A model generated the notes under the pieces. It was not told where the DNA came from. It ran no database searches and saw nothing but the letters and a program-made list of their open reading frames with translations. Of a stretch of DNA of 64,000 bases, positions 8,089 to 16,734 are shown one piece after another. How positions within the stretch are numbered: position 1 is the first letter of the stretch; each line of letters begins with the position of its first letter. Source of the DNA: Fulvivirga marina. Lineage in GTDB: Bacteria > Bacteroidota > Bacteroidia > Cytophagales > Cyclobacteriaceae. Position numbers and translations under genes: made by a program. The DNA lies in the NCBI RefSeq assembly GCF_016775155.1, contig NZ_JAEUGD010000043.1, forward strand, positions 161,064 through 225,063. Direction: 5' to 3'.

Positions 8089-8122
8089 TAAAGGTATATT
8101 TCAGTTATCACAAAAGTATCAC
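8089..8122 (-). promoter_or_regulatory. Predicted response-regulator box and -7 element of the operon
   Basis: On the minus strand GTGATA occurs at 8122-8117 and 8111-8106, 11 bp apart, followed after 9 bp by TACCTTTA (8096-8089), one base off TAnnTTTG. No good TTTG sits at -33; the repeats occupy that place. The arrangement copies the site at 4277-4310, including the following TGAA, so both are probably bound by the regulator encoded at 7320-8045. Confidence 0.65.
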
Positions 8123-8290
8123 GGCAGGGTTTAGTATAAATTTAGGGGGTTATAGGATGGGAAAAAGTCAGTTATTTGACGTTTTTATATTATCTGGCTT
8201 GTAGCAAGTAAATTATAGTAACAATGAAGCTGATATGGACGTTGAAAATACATTGGAGAACTAATGCCAACTAATTAAAAATATTGATCA

Positions 8291-9241
8291 ATGAAGACAC
8301 TTCAATTTAGAAATGGAGATAAAATGCCAGCTTTTGGCCTTGGTACCTGGAAATCACAACCAGGAGAAGTTTATGCTGCAGTAAAAGAGGCTATAAAAAC
8401 TGGCTATAGACACATTGACTGTGCACCTATTTATGGAAACGAAAAGGAAGTCGGAGATGCATTGGTAGAATGCTTTGATGAGGGTATCGTTAAGCGTGAA
8501 GACTTGTGGATAACTTCGAAGCTATGGAATGATGCTCATGGCACTGAAGATGTTGAGCCAGCTTTAAAGAAAACCCTTGCTGATTTGCAGGTTGAATACC
8601 TTGATCTTTTTCTTATCCACTGGCCGGTGGCTCTAAAAAAGGGGGTGTCTATGGCTGAGAAAGCAAGTGATTTCTTTTCACTTAATGAGATTCCACTATC
8701 AGTAACCTGGAGAGCTATGGAAGCTGTGCAGGAAAAAGGTTTGACTACGCATATTGGTGTTTCAAATTTTAGTATTGATAAATTGAAGTCGCTCTCAGTA
8801 GAGTGTAAAATCAAGCCTGAAATGAACCAAATTGAGATGCATCCATATTTGCAACAGCAAGAGATGGTTGATTTTTGTAAAGAAGAAGGCATACTTCTCA
8901 CAGCTTACTCTCCTCTTGGTTCTAAAGACCGGCCAGCTTTGCTTAAAGCTGATGATGAGCCCTTACTTCTTGAAGACCCTACGATTACAAGAATTGCACA
9001 AGACAATGGCATAACTCCTGCCCAGGTATTGATTGCCTGGTCACTAAGCCGAAATATAGCCGTAATCCCTAAGTCGGTAAGCCCAGACCGTATCAGACAG
9101 AACTACAAGGCAGCCGCTATTGAACTAGGTCCTCAAGAAATGGAGGAGATTGCTGAGCTTGATCGTGGGTTGCGTTATGTAACAGGTAATTTTTGGGTGG
9201 TTGACGAAGGTCCGTACACCCTGGAGAACCTTTGGGATTAA
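8291..9241 (+). CDS. Aldo/keto reductase, AKR1-like
   Basis: This 316-residue cytosolic enzyme shows the full AKR fold and catalytic tetrad: Asp and Tyr in HIDCAPIYGNE, Lys in WITSKLWN, and His in LFLIHWP. Further landmarks are GVSNFSIDKL, MNQIEMHPYLQQ, LTAYSPLGS and the NADP-binding VIPKSVSPDRIRQN. Length and sequence fit the AKR1A/AKR4-type NADPH aldehyde reductases that convert aldehydes to alcohols. It stands alone, after a 245-base intergenic region shared with the divergent two-component operon. The natural substrate cannot be read from sequence. Confidence 0.9.
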   Translation: MKTLQFRNGDKMPAFGLGTWKSQPGEVYAAVKEAIKTGYRHIDCAPIYGNEKEVGDALVECFDEGIVKREDLWITSKLWNDAHGTEDVEPALKKTLADLQVEYLDLFLIHWPVALKKGVSMAEKASDFFSLNEIPLSVTWRAMEAVQEKGLTTHIGVSNFSIDKLKSLSVECKIKPEMNQIEMHPYLQQQEMVDFCKEEGILLTAYSPLGSKDRPALLKADDEPLLLEDPTITRIAQDNGITPAQVLIAWSLSRNIAVIPKSVSPDRIRQNYKAAAIELGPQEMEEIAELDRGLRYVTGNFWVVDEGPYTLENLWD

Positions 9242-9356
9242 GGTCTCTGTTGCTCAAGCCAGGAGTTGAATATGGGTGCTTAAGGATGGTGTAAGCTGAT
9301 TCCGTTTAGCAGAACTTAATCCGGGCTTTTGCCGTTTTTTTTCTAAATTTGTTATT

Positions 9357-9842
9357 ATGCTAGTACCATTTGAAAACATGCCCGATGATGCCAGAGTATG
9401 GATATACCAGGCGAATCGAAAATTGGCAAATACCGAAGTAGTCAGTGTTAATGATGCAGGGGTAAATTTTTTTGAGGAATGGGCCGCTCATGGAGCTCCT
9501 CTGAAAAGCTCTTTTAAAATATTTCATAACCAATTTTTAGTGATCAGTGCTGATGAAAATTTTAACAAAGCCAGTGGTTGTTCTATTGACAGCTCAGTAG
9601 GCTTTGTGAAGCAAATAGAGCAGCAGTTAGGCATCAACTTTTTTGATCGCACTAAAATTGCCTTTATATTTAATGAAGAAGTATATCTTGAATCTCTCAG
9701 TAACTTAAAAACCAGTGTGGCGGAAGGAAAGATTGATGAAAGTACGCTTACTTTTAATAATCTAGTGTCCAATAAAAGTGAACTGGAAACTTCATGGATA
9801 GTTCCGGCCAAGTCTACATGGTTAGGTAGGTACTTCAGTTAA
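9357..9842 (+). CDS. Conserved Bacteroidota protein of unknown function
   Basis: A 161-residue soluble protein without signal peptide or membrane segment. It belongs to a small family common in Bacteroidota (recognisable by the opening LVPFENMPDDARVWIYQANR, GCSIDSSV near the middle and the ending SWIVPAKSTWLGRYF). Members are often labelled ABC transporter ATPase, but no Walker A, signature or Walker B motif is present here, so that label is unsupported. The conserved Cys-Ser-Ile-Asp patch could be functional. It is a single gene between the reductase and the PorE-like gene; no function is proposed. Confidence 0.75.
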   Translation: MLVPFENMPDDARVWIYQANRKLANTEVVSVNDAGVNFFEEWAAHGAPLKSSFKIFHNQFLVISADENFNKASGCSIDSSVGFVKQIEQQLGINFFDRTKIAFIFNEEVYLESLSNLKTSVAEGKIDESTLTFNNLVSNKSELETSWIVPAKSTWLGRYFS

Positions 9843-9929
9843 ACTGCACGCCAACAACATAATATTTATACTCGTCGTTATACGATTGAGGAGTAATAAT
9901 TATAAATTTAGGCAAAGGAATATTAAAAT

Positions 9930-11936
9930 ATGAATGCGACGTTAAAAATTTCGATAGCCTTTCTGGCGCTTATTCTGCTTTCGTGTAGTGCTGAGAAAAA
10001 GGCATCAAAAACTTTTGATCGCGGTCAGTTTCAGTCTACTATTGAGCTTTATGAAGGGGTACTAAAAAAGGATCCAAATAATGCGGAAGCTAACTTTTAT
10101 ATAGCAGAGTCTTACCGACAATCCAACAGATTGCAAGAGGCGGTACCTTACTACAAAAAGGCACTAGATAGAGGTATGAAGAATGACTCTATCCGATTGT
10201 TCTATGCGTTTGCTCTAAAGTCAAATGGTGATTATGATCAAGCGAAAAAGGAGCTTGATCAGCACTTGAAGTTGGTTAAAGATGAGGAATACCAAAAAAG
10301 AGGACAGGAGGAATATGATAACCTCAATAATTTGCAGCAGGTGAGGGCTAAGAAAAATTACTATAGAGTAAAGAACCTTGATGATATCAACACACCTGCA
10401 GCTGAGTATGCTCCTGTATATAATGATGGAGAGCTTTATTTTACCTCTTCACGAGGTGATAGCAAAATATATAAGGCCACAGGTACTCCGTTCACTAACA
10501 TATATAAAGTAAAGACCAAAGGAGCGAGGATTGATACAGCTACTATAAAAGAACTCGATGAACTTATCAATAACTATAATATCAATGAGGGGGCGGTGAC
10601 ATTTAGCCCTGATGGAAAAACCATGATTTTTGCACGTGGGAATTCAGGAAAGAAGAAGGGGACAGCTGATGTTAATTTATATATTTCAAGTAATCGTCGT
10701 GATGGGTGGACGGAGCCAAGAATGCTGAATATTAATAATCCTGGTTACTGGGATTCAACCCCAACCTTTAGCAGAGATGGTAAAACACTCTATTTCGCAT
10801 CAAACAGACCTGGGGGCTATGGTGGTACGGATATATATTCTGCCAAAAGAAATTCAAGAGGACGTTTTTATAAGGTTACAAACCTAGGGTCTGAGATAAA
10901 TACCACAGGCAATGAAATGTTCCCATACATTTCTGATGATGGCTTTATGTACTTTTCCAGTGATGGGCATGCCGGTTTTGGAGGGCTGGATCTGTTGGTG
11001 GCTAAGCGTAGAAACGGAAGGATTGAAATTGAAAATCTTGGTGAGCCAATGAATACTAATGCGGATGACTTTGGCATGTATTTGTTTAAGGCAGATAGAG
11101 GTTTTTTTACATCAAACAGAGTTGGAGGAGAAGGAGATGATGATATTTATACTTTCGTCAATGAAGACCCTGATCTTAAAATTGTCAATTATTACCTGCA
11201 GGGTGTTACTATGACCCGTGACGATAATGATAAGCATATAATTCTGCCTCGGGTAGAAGTAAAACTCCTTGACCATCAAGGAGAAGTGTTGGATGAAACT
11301 GTTACAGAAGACGACGGTAAATTTCTGTTTAGGGTTTATGAGCATGAGCGCTACAACCTTGTTGGGGAGAAAAAAGGAGGTAAAGATCGATACCTTATAA
11401 CCCGGGCTCAATTTACTACCGTAGGAAAGAGTGTAGACCGTGATACGCTGAAGCAGCTTGTTACGGATGTAAAATACGATACTTTACTTGTTCTGGAGAA
11501 AATTGAGAAGAACAAAATTTTCGTGCTTGAGAACATTTATTATGATCTTGATAAGTCGGACATCAGGGAGGATGCTGCAAGCGAACTGGATAAGCTTGTA
11601 ACTATTCTGGAAGATAATCCGGAGTTAAAGATAGAATTAAGTTCGCATACCGATGACCGGGCTGATGATAGTTATAACATGAAGCTTTCGCAGCGAAGGG
11701 CCAAGTCAGCAGTGGATTATATAATTTCCCAGGGTATTTCGGCCAATAGATTGACTGCTAAAGGGTATGGTGAGTCTAAGTTGATCATACCTAATGCCAA
11801 AACTGAAGAGGAACATCAGGTGAACAGGCGTACAGAGTTTAAGATACTTGAAGTAGGGGAGAAAAAGCCGTCTACCGATGATAATAATGAGTTCGATGAG
11901 GACCGCTTTTTTGATGATGACGATTCAGGCCAGTAA
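9930..11936 (+). CDS. PorE-like OmpA-family lipoprotein (TPR, WD40-like, OmpA)
   Basis: This 668-residue envelope lipoprotein has a signal with lipobox (LLSCS, Cys at residue 19), TPR repeats over about residues 20-130, PD40/WD40-like beta-propeller repeats over about 140-410 (TFSRDGKTLYFASNRPGGYGG, ISDDGFMYFSSDG), a carboxypeptidase-regulatory-like domain near 430-500, and an OmpA C-terminal domain near 530-640 with NIYYDLDKSDIR and LSQRRAKSAVDYI. This order matches PorE, a peptidoglycan-binding part of the type IX secretion system periplasmic assembly. Many Bacteroidota carry several such proteins, so the assignment to PorE itself is probable, not certain. A strong terminator follows. Confidence 0.78.
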   Translation: MNATLKISIAFLALILLSCSAEKKASKTFDRGQFQSTIELYEGVLKKDPNNAEANFYIAESYRQSNRLQEAVPYYKKALDRGMKNDSIRLFYAFALKSNGDYDQAKKELDQHLKLVKDEEYQKRGQEEYDNLNNLQQVRAKKNYYRVKNLDDINTPAAEYAPVYNDGELYFTSSRGDSKIYKATGTPFTNIYKVKTKGARIDTATIKELDELINNYNINEGAVTFSPDGKTMIFARGNSGKKKGTADVNLYISSNRRDGWTEPRMLNINNPGYWDSTPTFSRDGKTLYFASNRPGGYGGTDIYSAKRNSRGRFYKVTNLGSEINTTGNEMFPYISDDGFMYFSSDGHAGFGGLDLLVAKRRNGRIEIENLGEPMNTNADDFGMYLFKADRGFFTSNRVGGEGDDDIYTFVNEDPDLKIVNYYLQGVTMTRDDNDKHIILPRVEVKLLDHQGEVLDETVTEDDGKFLFRVYEHERYNLVGEKKGGKDRYLITRAQFTTVGKSVDRDTLKQLVTDVKYDTLLVLEKIEKNKIFVLENIYYDLDKSDIREDAASELDKLVTILEDNPELKIELSSHTDDRADDSYNMKLSQRRAKSAVDYIISQGISANRLTAKGYGESKLIIPNAKTEEEHQVNRRTEFKILEVGEKKPSTDDNNEFDEDRFFDDDDSGQ

Positions 11937-11958
11937 AATAGAAAATCTAGCTTAGAAG

Positions 11959-12004
11959 CTGCTTCAGAAATTAATTATCTCATAATTTCTGAAGCAGTTT
12001 TTTT
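11959..12004 (+). terminator. Rho-independent terminator after PorE-like gene
   Basis: A perfect 14-bp stem (11959-11972 with 11984-11997) with an 11-base loop is followed by seven T residues at 11998-12004. It also separates this gene from the convergent TolQ/ExbB-like gene. Confidence 0.9.
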
Positions 12005-12015
12005 ATTGACCCCTA

Positions 12016-12405
12016 TTAAACTTCAACGGCTTTGTTTCTGACCGCCAAAGCTTCAAGGCCAAACCAAAGAAGATAAGCTATAATAAAAATCAGGAAGCCG
12101 TACATGGATGAGATCATAGAGACTTTTAGTCCACCGGCAAGCATGGCAGGAGATACTTCTCCCATCTGTTGAATAGCTGAGAAAGCCTGATAAAGTCCTA
12201 TCAGTTGTCCAAGTATGCCAATAATCAGCCCAAATAAGCCAGTGCTTTTAATATAACCCAATCTTGATTTCATAATCAGAGGGTCATAGCTTTTGCCTGA
12301 TAATAAATAGATGGCATTGGCTACCGCCAGAGTGAAAATTACCAAAAGGACCAATGTAAGTATGCCCATAAATGCGGGACCACCTTCAAAAAATAGTTTT
12401 GTCAT
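12016..12405 (-). CDS. MotA/TolQ/ExbB-type proton channel-like protein
   Basis: A 129-residue inner-membrane protein with three membrane segments: residues about 9-34, 54-76 and 93-117. The second and third segments (GLFGLIIGILGQLIGLYQAF and VSMISSMYGFLIFIIAYLLWF) resemble the core of the MotA/TolQ/ExbB family, which uses proton flow to power outer-membrane or motility functions. The ATG at 12405 is chosen over an upstream TTG at 12441, which would add a non-conserved leader. No ExbD/TolR partner is next to it, so a complete motor cannot be inferred; it may serve with partners encoded elsewhere or have another role. Confidence 0.72.
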   Translation of the reverse strand: MTKLFFEGGPAFMGILTLVLLVIFTLAVANAIYLLSGKSYDPLIMKSRLGYIKSTGLFGLIIGILGQLIGLYQAFSAIQQMGEVSPAMLAGGLKVSMISSMYGFLIFIIAYLLWFGLEALAVRNKAVEV

Positions 12406-12545
12406 GATAGTTAAATTTAATTGATTAATTATACAGTTCAAAGCTAGGTTGGGTAGCTACAGTTGGCAATGTCAAATCCGGCTGTAAACCTGTAATCCGT
12501 CGATTAAATTGCTCTGATTATCATTAAAAGGGGATATTCGCCACT

Positions 12546-13310
12546 ATGAAAAGTTATGTACACATCATGTTTTGGCTCACAACGCTGATCTTACTATCAG
12601 TGGTTTTTGCCCCTTATTATTCTTCATTTGAGGAGAGTTTTTACTTTGTCTCCATGCTTATGCCAGTAGTTACTGGCACCTGTTATTTTTTTAATTACTA
12701 CTTGGTACCAAAGTTTCTACTTAAAAGAAAGTATGGAGTATTTGTGCTCTACTCCATATACATGCTTGTGGCCTCATTGTACCTTGAAATGGTTGTGATC
12801 ATGCTTGCATTCATTTTTCTTGCGGAGTATTCATATAACAATATGAGTCCGGTATCTTCAGATGTTTTTGTACTGGCTATTACACTTTACTTTGTGGTTT
12901 TTCTGTTCTCATTCATATTACTGATTCGTCGAACCTTCAGTAAAGAGAGAGATATTGATAGCCTTAAGGAAGAAAAGCAAAAGTATGAGGTGGGGCAGTT
13001 TACAGTACGCTCTGAGCGACAACTGAAATCGCTGGCCTATGATGAGGTAATCTATATCGAAAGTCTTAGTGATTATGTGAAAATACATCGGCGCACTGGG
13101 GCCAGTGTTGTTACCAAAGAGAAAATCAGTAAGCTTGAAGAACGTCTGCCTGAAATGTTTATCCGTATCCACCGGTCATTTATTGTCAACAAAAATGGAG
13201 TGACAGCCTATAGCAAGGAGGAGGTTAGCATCGGAGAAAATCAATTACCCATTAGCAGAACGTATAAAAATGCTGCCTGGGGTAAGCTGAATGGAGACTT
13301 AACCATTTAG
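12546..13310 (+). CDS. Membrane-anchored LytTR transcriptional regulator
   Basis: The 254-residue protein has four membrane segments in residues about 7-125, then a short coiled-coil linker (RRTFSKERDIDSLKEEKQKY) and a C-terminal LytTR DNA-binding domain over about residues 150-245 (YDEVIYIESLSDYVKIH, LPEMFIRIHRSFIVNKNGV, LPISRTYKN). There is no receiver domain, so it is a one-component membrane sensor-regulator of a kind frequent in Bacteroidota. Its signal and targets are unknown. It is divergent from the TolQ/ExbB-like gene with 140 bases between the starts, so it may control that neighbour. Confidence 0.88.
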   Translation: MKSYVHIMFWLTTLILLSVVFAPYYSSFEESFYFVSMLMPVVTGTCYFFNYYLVPKFLLKRKYGVFVLYSIYMLVASLYLEMVVIMLAFIFLAEYSYNNMSPVSSDVFVLAITLYFVVFLFSFILLIRRTFSKERDIDSLKEEKQKYEVGQFTVRSERQLKSLAYDEVIYIESLSDYVKIHRRTGASVVTKEKISKLEERLPEMFIRIHRSFIVNKNGVTAYSKEEVSIGENQLPISRTYKNAAWGKLNGDLTI

Positions 13311-13377
13311 GTGAGTGTGCCCCAGACTGATTTTAATTTGATGTGGCTTTAATCCGTCTAACTCTCATCACTTTTCT

Positions 13378-13385
13378 TATTTTTG
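13378..13385 (+). promoter_or_regulatory. Possible -7 element of purM
   Basis: TATTTTTG fits TAnnTTTG and lies 27 bases before the purM ATG. No clear TTTG is found 19-20 bases upstream, so this is only a partial promoter match. Confidence 0.35.
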
Positions 13386-13412
13386 TAGCTCTTCATTCTT
13401 TAAATTACAACT

Positions 13413-14579
13413 ATGAGCGAGCGCTACGCACAACGTGGAGTATCAGCATCTAAAGAAGATGTTCACAATGCCATCAAGAATATTGATAAAGGGCTTTACC
13501 CTCAAGCCTTCTGTAAAATAGTAGAAGACTACATAGCCAATGATCCTGAGTATTGCAATATCATGCATGCTGATGGTGCCGGAACCAAGTCATCCCTGGC
13601 TTATATCTATTGGAAGGAAACAGGAGATATGTCCGTTTGGAAAGGTATAGCTCAAGATGCCATCATCATGAATATTGATGACCTGATCTGTGTTGGCGCA
13701 TTGGATAATATATTGTTGTCCTCAACCATTGGACGTAATAAAAATCTCATTCCCGGGGAAGTAATAGCGGCCCTTATCAACGGAACTGAGGAAGTGCTGC
13801 AGATGCTCAGGGATAATGGTGTCAACATCATTAGCACTGGTGGTGAGACCGCTGACCTGGGTGATTTGGTAAGAACAGTAGTTGTTGATAGTACCGTTAC
13901 TGCCAGAATGAAGAGAAAGGATGTGATCAGTAATGATCATATTGAGGCCGGAGATGTAATTGTTGGCCTGGCTTCTTATGGGCAGGCCAGTTATGAAACA
14001 GAATATAACGGAGGTATGGGCAGCAATGGCCTTACTTCAGCCCGTCATGATGTGTTCAATAAGATCTATGCAGAAACATATCCGGAAAGTTTTGACCCGG
14101 ATGTGCCCATGGATCTTGTATTTTCAGGAGGGTATAAACTAACCGATACCGTAGATGATGCCCCTGTAAATGTGGGTAAACTGGTGTTGTCACCAACACG
14201 TACCTATGCTCCGGTGATGGCAGAGGTATTTAAAAACTATCGTCAGCATATACACGGAATGGTACATTGCAGTGGTGGAGCTCAGACCAAGGTGCTTCAT
14301 TTTGTTGATAATTTGCACATAATTAAAGATAATCTGTTTGCAGTGCCGCCTTTGTTCCGCATCATACATGAGGAAAGTGGTACGGATTGGAAAGAAATGT
14401 ATAAGGTGTTTAATATGGGTCATCGAATGGAAATTTACCTGAAGGAGGAGCATGCTGCGGACATTATTTCCATTTCTAAAAGCTTTGGTATTGATGCACA
14501 GATCATTGGTCGTGTGGAAGCTTCAGAGAAAAAGCAGGTGACTATTCAGAGTCCAAAAGGAGAATTCATTTATAATTAA
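13413..14579 (+). CDS. purM: Phosphoribosylformylglycinamidine cyclo-ligase (AIR synthetase)
   Basis: This 388-residue cytosolic enzyme makes 5-aminoimidazole ribonucleotide from formylglycinamidine ribonucleotide with ATP, the fifth step of purine synthesis. It has the PurM/AIRS fold: an opening YAQRGVS, the HADGAGTKSSLAY phosphate region, MNIDDLICVGA, STGGETADLGD, and the C-terminal half beginning near VIVGLASYGQAS with HCSGGAQTKVLHF. It is longer than the E. coli enzyme, as usual for the Bacteroidota branch. The lipoprotein aminopeptidase gene starts 5 bases after its stop, so both seem co-transcribed although their functions are unrelated. Confidence 0.9.
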   Translation: MSERYAQRGVSASKEDVHNAIKNIDKGLYPQAFCKIVEDYIANDPEYCNIMHADGAGTKSSLAYIYWKETGDMSVWKGIAQDAIIMNIDDLICVGALDNILLSSTIGRNKNLIPGEVIAALINGTEEVLQMLRDNGVNIISTGGETADLGDLVRTVVVDSTVTARMKRKDVISNDHIEAGDVIVGLASYGQASYETEYNGGMGSNGLTSARHDVFNKIYAETYPESFDPDVPMDLVFSGGYKLTDTVDDAPVNVGKLVLSPTRTYAPVMAEVFKNYRQHIHGMVHCSGGAQTKVLHFVDNLHIIKDNLFAVPPLFRIIHEESGTDWKEMYKVFNMGHRMEIYLKEEHAADIISISKSFGIDAQIIGRVEASEKKQVTIQSPKGEFIYN

Positions 14580-14584
14580 AAGAT

Positions 14585-16498
14585 ATGTTAAAGCAGTTAT
14601 TTTATTCATTGCTGATCCTCATGGTAGGTTTTTCGGCATGCCAACCGGAAAAAGAAAAACATGAGGATGAAGAAAAGAGCTCAAAGACCATGAAAATAGA
14701 CGATCCGCATAGTTATGCACGCCCGAAGGAGTCGGTTGTAAAACACCTTGACTGGAAAGCAAAAGTTAATTTTGAAGAAAAAAATATAACGGCTAAGGCG
14801 ACATTGACCATTGAAAATGCTGAAGATGCTGAAAAACTTATTCTTGATACCAAAGACCTTAAGATTGATAGCATAACCTTAGGCGATGATGAGCAGAAAG
14901 CGACCTATGACGTGGGCCAGAAAACGGATGCTATGGGTAGCCCTCTGACTATCAAAATTAAGCCTGATACTAAAAAGGTTAATGTTTACTATTCTACCTC
15001 GTCGGATGCAGAAGCTTTGCAATGGCTTTCTCCTGTTCAGACTGCAGGGAAAGATCATCCATTTTTATTTACCCAATCTCAAGCCATATTAGCCAGAAGC
15101 TGGGTGCCTATTCAGGACTCACCTGGTATTCGTTTTACTTACAGTGCAGAGGTTGAAGTTCCAAAAGGCCTGCTGGCGCTAATGAGTGCTGCAAATCCGC
15201 AACAGAAGAACGAAAATGGTATTTATAAGTTTCAAATGGACCAGCCGATTCCTGCCTACCTGTTGGCCCTGGCCGTAGGCCATGTTGAGTTTGCGGAAAT
15301 AGGTCCGAGAACGGCCGTTTATGCTGAACCTTCAGTGATTGATGGAGCGAAATATGAATTTGGTGAGTTAGAAGAGATGGTAACGGCTGCCGAGGAATTG
15401 TACGGACCATACCAATGGGGACGTTATGATTTACTCGTGTTACCTCCTAGTTTCCCTTTTGGAGGAATGGAAAACCCGAGGTTGACTTTCGCAACACCTA
15501 CGATACTTGCAGGAGACAGATCGCTGACGTCGCTGGTTGCGCATGAACTTGCCCACTCTTGGTCCGGAAATCTTGTGACCAACGCGACCTGGAATGATTT
15601 CTGGCTTAACGAGGGTTTTACGGTATACTTTGAACAGCGCATTATGGAAAGACTGTATGGTCGTGACTATTCAGAAATGCTGGCATCTTTAGCGGCTCAG
15701 GACCTGAAAGCTGAAATTGAAGAGATGCGGAATGATAACAATGAAATGGATACCCGTCTTAAACTTGAGTTGGAAGGCAGAAACCCGGATGAAGGGGTTA
15801 CTTCGATCGCTTATGATAAAGGGTATTTGTTTTTAAGATACCTGGAAGAGCAGGTCGGAAGAGAAAAGTTTGATACCTTTTTGAAAGATTACTTCAGTAA
15901 AAACGCTTTCGAGGTAATGACTACTGAAGAGTTTATAAAGCAGCTACAAATAAATCTTCTGGATAAGGAAAGAGTAAACATCGGTAAAGTGAAGATAGAG
16001 GAGTGGATCTATAAGCCGGGGCTTCCTGAAGATGCTCCCGTGCCTCAGTCAGACAAGTTTGCCAATGTGGACAAGCAGGTTGAAAAGTTTATTAACGGAA
16101 CCCCTGCTAGTGAGCTGGATACTACACAGTGGTCGTCTCATGAGTGGTTACATTTTGTCAGGGTACTACCTGTTGAACTTGATAATAACAGATTGACCGA
16201 ACTAGACAAAACTTTTGGCTTTACCCAAACGGGCAATTCAGAGGTGTTGATGGCATGGTTACTACAGGCTATTAAGCATAATTACGAACCTGCATACTCT
16301 AAACTGGAACATTTTCTAGTCAATACAGGGAGAAGGAAATTCTTAACTCCGCTCTATGGTGAACTGCTCAAGACAGAAGCAGGTAAAGAGCGTGCTATAA
16401 ACATTTATGAACAAGCCAGACCCAATTATCACTTTGTAGCGACCAATACTATAGATGAAATGTTAAATTGGGAGGAACAAAGCAAAACTGAAAATTAA
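14585..16498 (+). CDS. M1-family zinc aminopeptidase lipoprotein
   Basis: A 637-residue exported peptidase. The signal has a lipobox (MVGFSAC, Cys about residue 19). The N-terminal beta-domain is followed by the exopeptidase motif PFGGMENPRL near residue 295 and the zinc site HELAHSWSGN with the downstream Glu in WLNEGFTVYFE. The C-terminal half holds the helical domain typical of leukotriene A4 hydrolase-like aminopeptidases (YDKGYLFLRYLEEQVG). It should remove N-terminal residues from peptides in the periplasm or at the surface. It lies 5 bases after purM. All catalytic residues are present. Confidence 0.92.
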   Translation: MLKQLFYSLLILMVGFSACQPEKEKHEDEEKSSKTMKIDDPHSYARPKESVVKHLDWKAKVNFEEKNITAKATLTIENAEDAEKLILDTKDLKIDSITLGDDEQKATYDVGQKTDAMGSPLTIKIKPDTKKVNVYYSTSSDAEALQWLSPVQTAGKDHPFLFTQSQAILARSWVPIQDSPGIRFTYSAEVEVPKGLLALMSAANPQQKNENGIYKFQMDQPIPAYLLALAVGHVEFAEIGPRTAVYAEPSVIDGAKYEFGELEEMVTAAEELYGPYQWGRYDLLVLPPSFPFGGMENPRLTFATPTILAGDRSLTSLVAHELAHSWSGNLVTNATWNDFWLNEGFTVYFEQRIMERLYGRDYSEMLASLAAQDLKAEIEEMRNDNNEMDTRLKLELEGRNPDEGVTSIAYDKGYLFLRYLEEQVGREKFDTFLKDYFSKNAFEVMTTEEFIKQLQINLLDKERVNIGKVKIEEWIYKPGLPEDAPVPQSDKFANVDKQVEKFINGTPASELDTTQWSSHEWLHFVRVLPVELDNNRLTELDKTFGFTQTGNSEVLMAWLLQAIKHNYEPAYSKLEHFLVNTGRRKFLTPLYGELLKTEAGKERAINIYEQARPNYHFVATNTIDEMLNWEEQSKTEN

Positions 16499-16586
16499 TG
16501 GCTAAAGTAACCTAAAAGGTTATCAGGTAAATACCAATGGTGGCCTCTTATGAAACTATGAGGCTGCTTTGCAAGCATAATATTAT

Positions 16587-16618
16587 ACAGGAGAAATCTT
16601 TTAACCGGTTTCTCCTGT
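16587..16618 (+). terminator. Hairpin after the M1 peptidase gene
   Basis: A perfect 10-bp stem (16587-16596 and 16609-16618) with a 12-base loop, followed by a pyrimidine-rich but not T-only tract. It probably ends the purM/peptidase transcript. Confidence 0.55.
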
Positions 16619-16674
16619 CTCTTCCCTCCTATTTTAAAACTACATACAGCCAATTTTAGAAAGTAAATTTTATG

Positions 16675-16692
16675 GTTCTTCAGTTGCGGAAC
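16675..16692. promoter_or_regulatory. Candidate GbsR/MarR operator at the regulator promoter
   Basis: GTTCT (16675-16679) and GGAAC (16688-16692) form an inverted repeat with 8 bases between, and the right arm continues CTAA. The site overlaps the -33 element of the regulator's promoter. A second copy with the same spacing lies at 17207-17230, before the efflux operon. Confidence 0.6.
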
Positions 16693-16713
16693 TAAAAAAA
16701 CTTATTAGTTTTG
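16683..16713 (+). promoter_or_regulatory. Promoter of the GbsR/MarR gene
   Basis: GTTG at 16683-16686, a 19-base spacer and TAGTTTTG at 16706-16713 match the Bacteroidota promoter. Transcription would start near 16719, about 16 bases before the ATG at 16735. The inverted repeat at 16675-16692 covers the -33 box, consistent with self-repression. Confidence 0.6.
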
Positions 16714-16734
16714 TATAAACTATAAAAAGTACCT

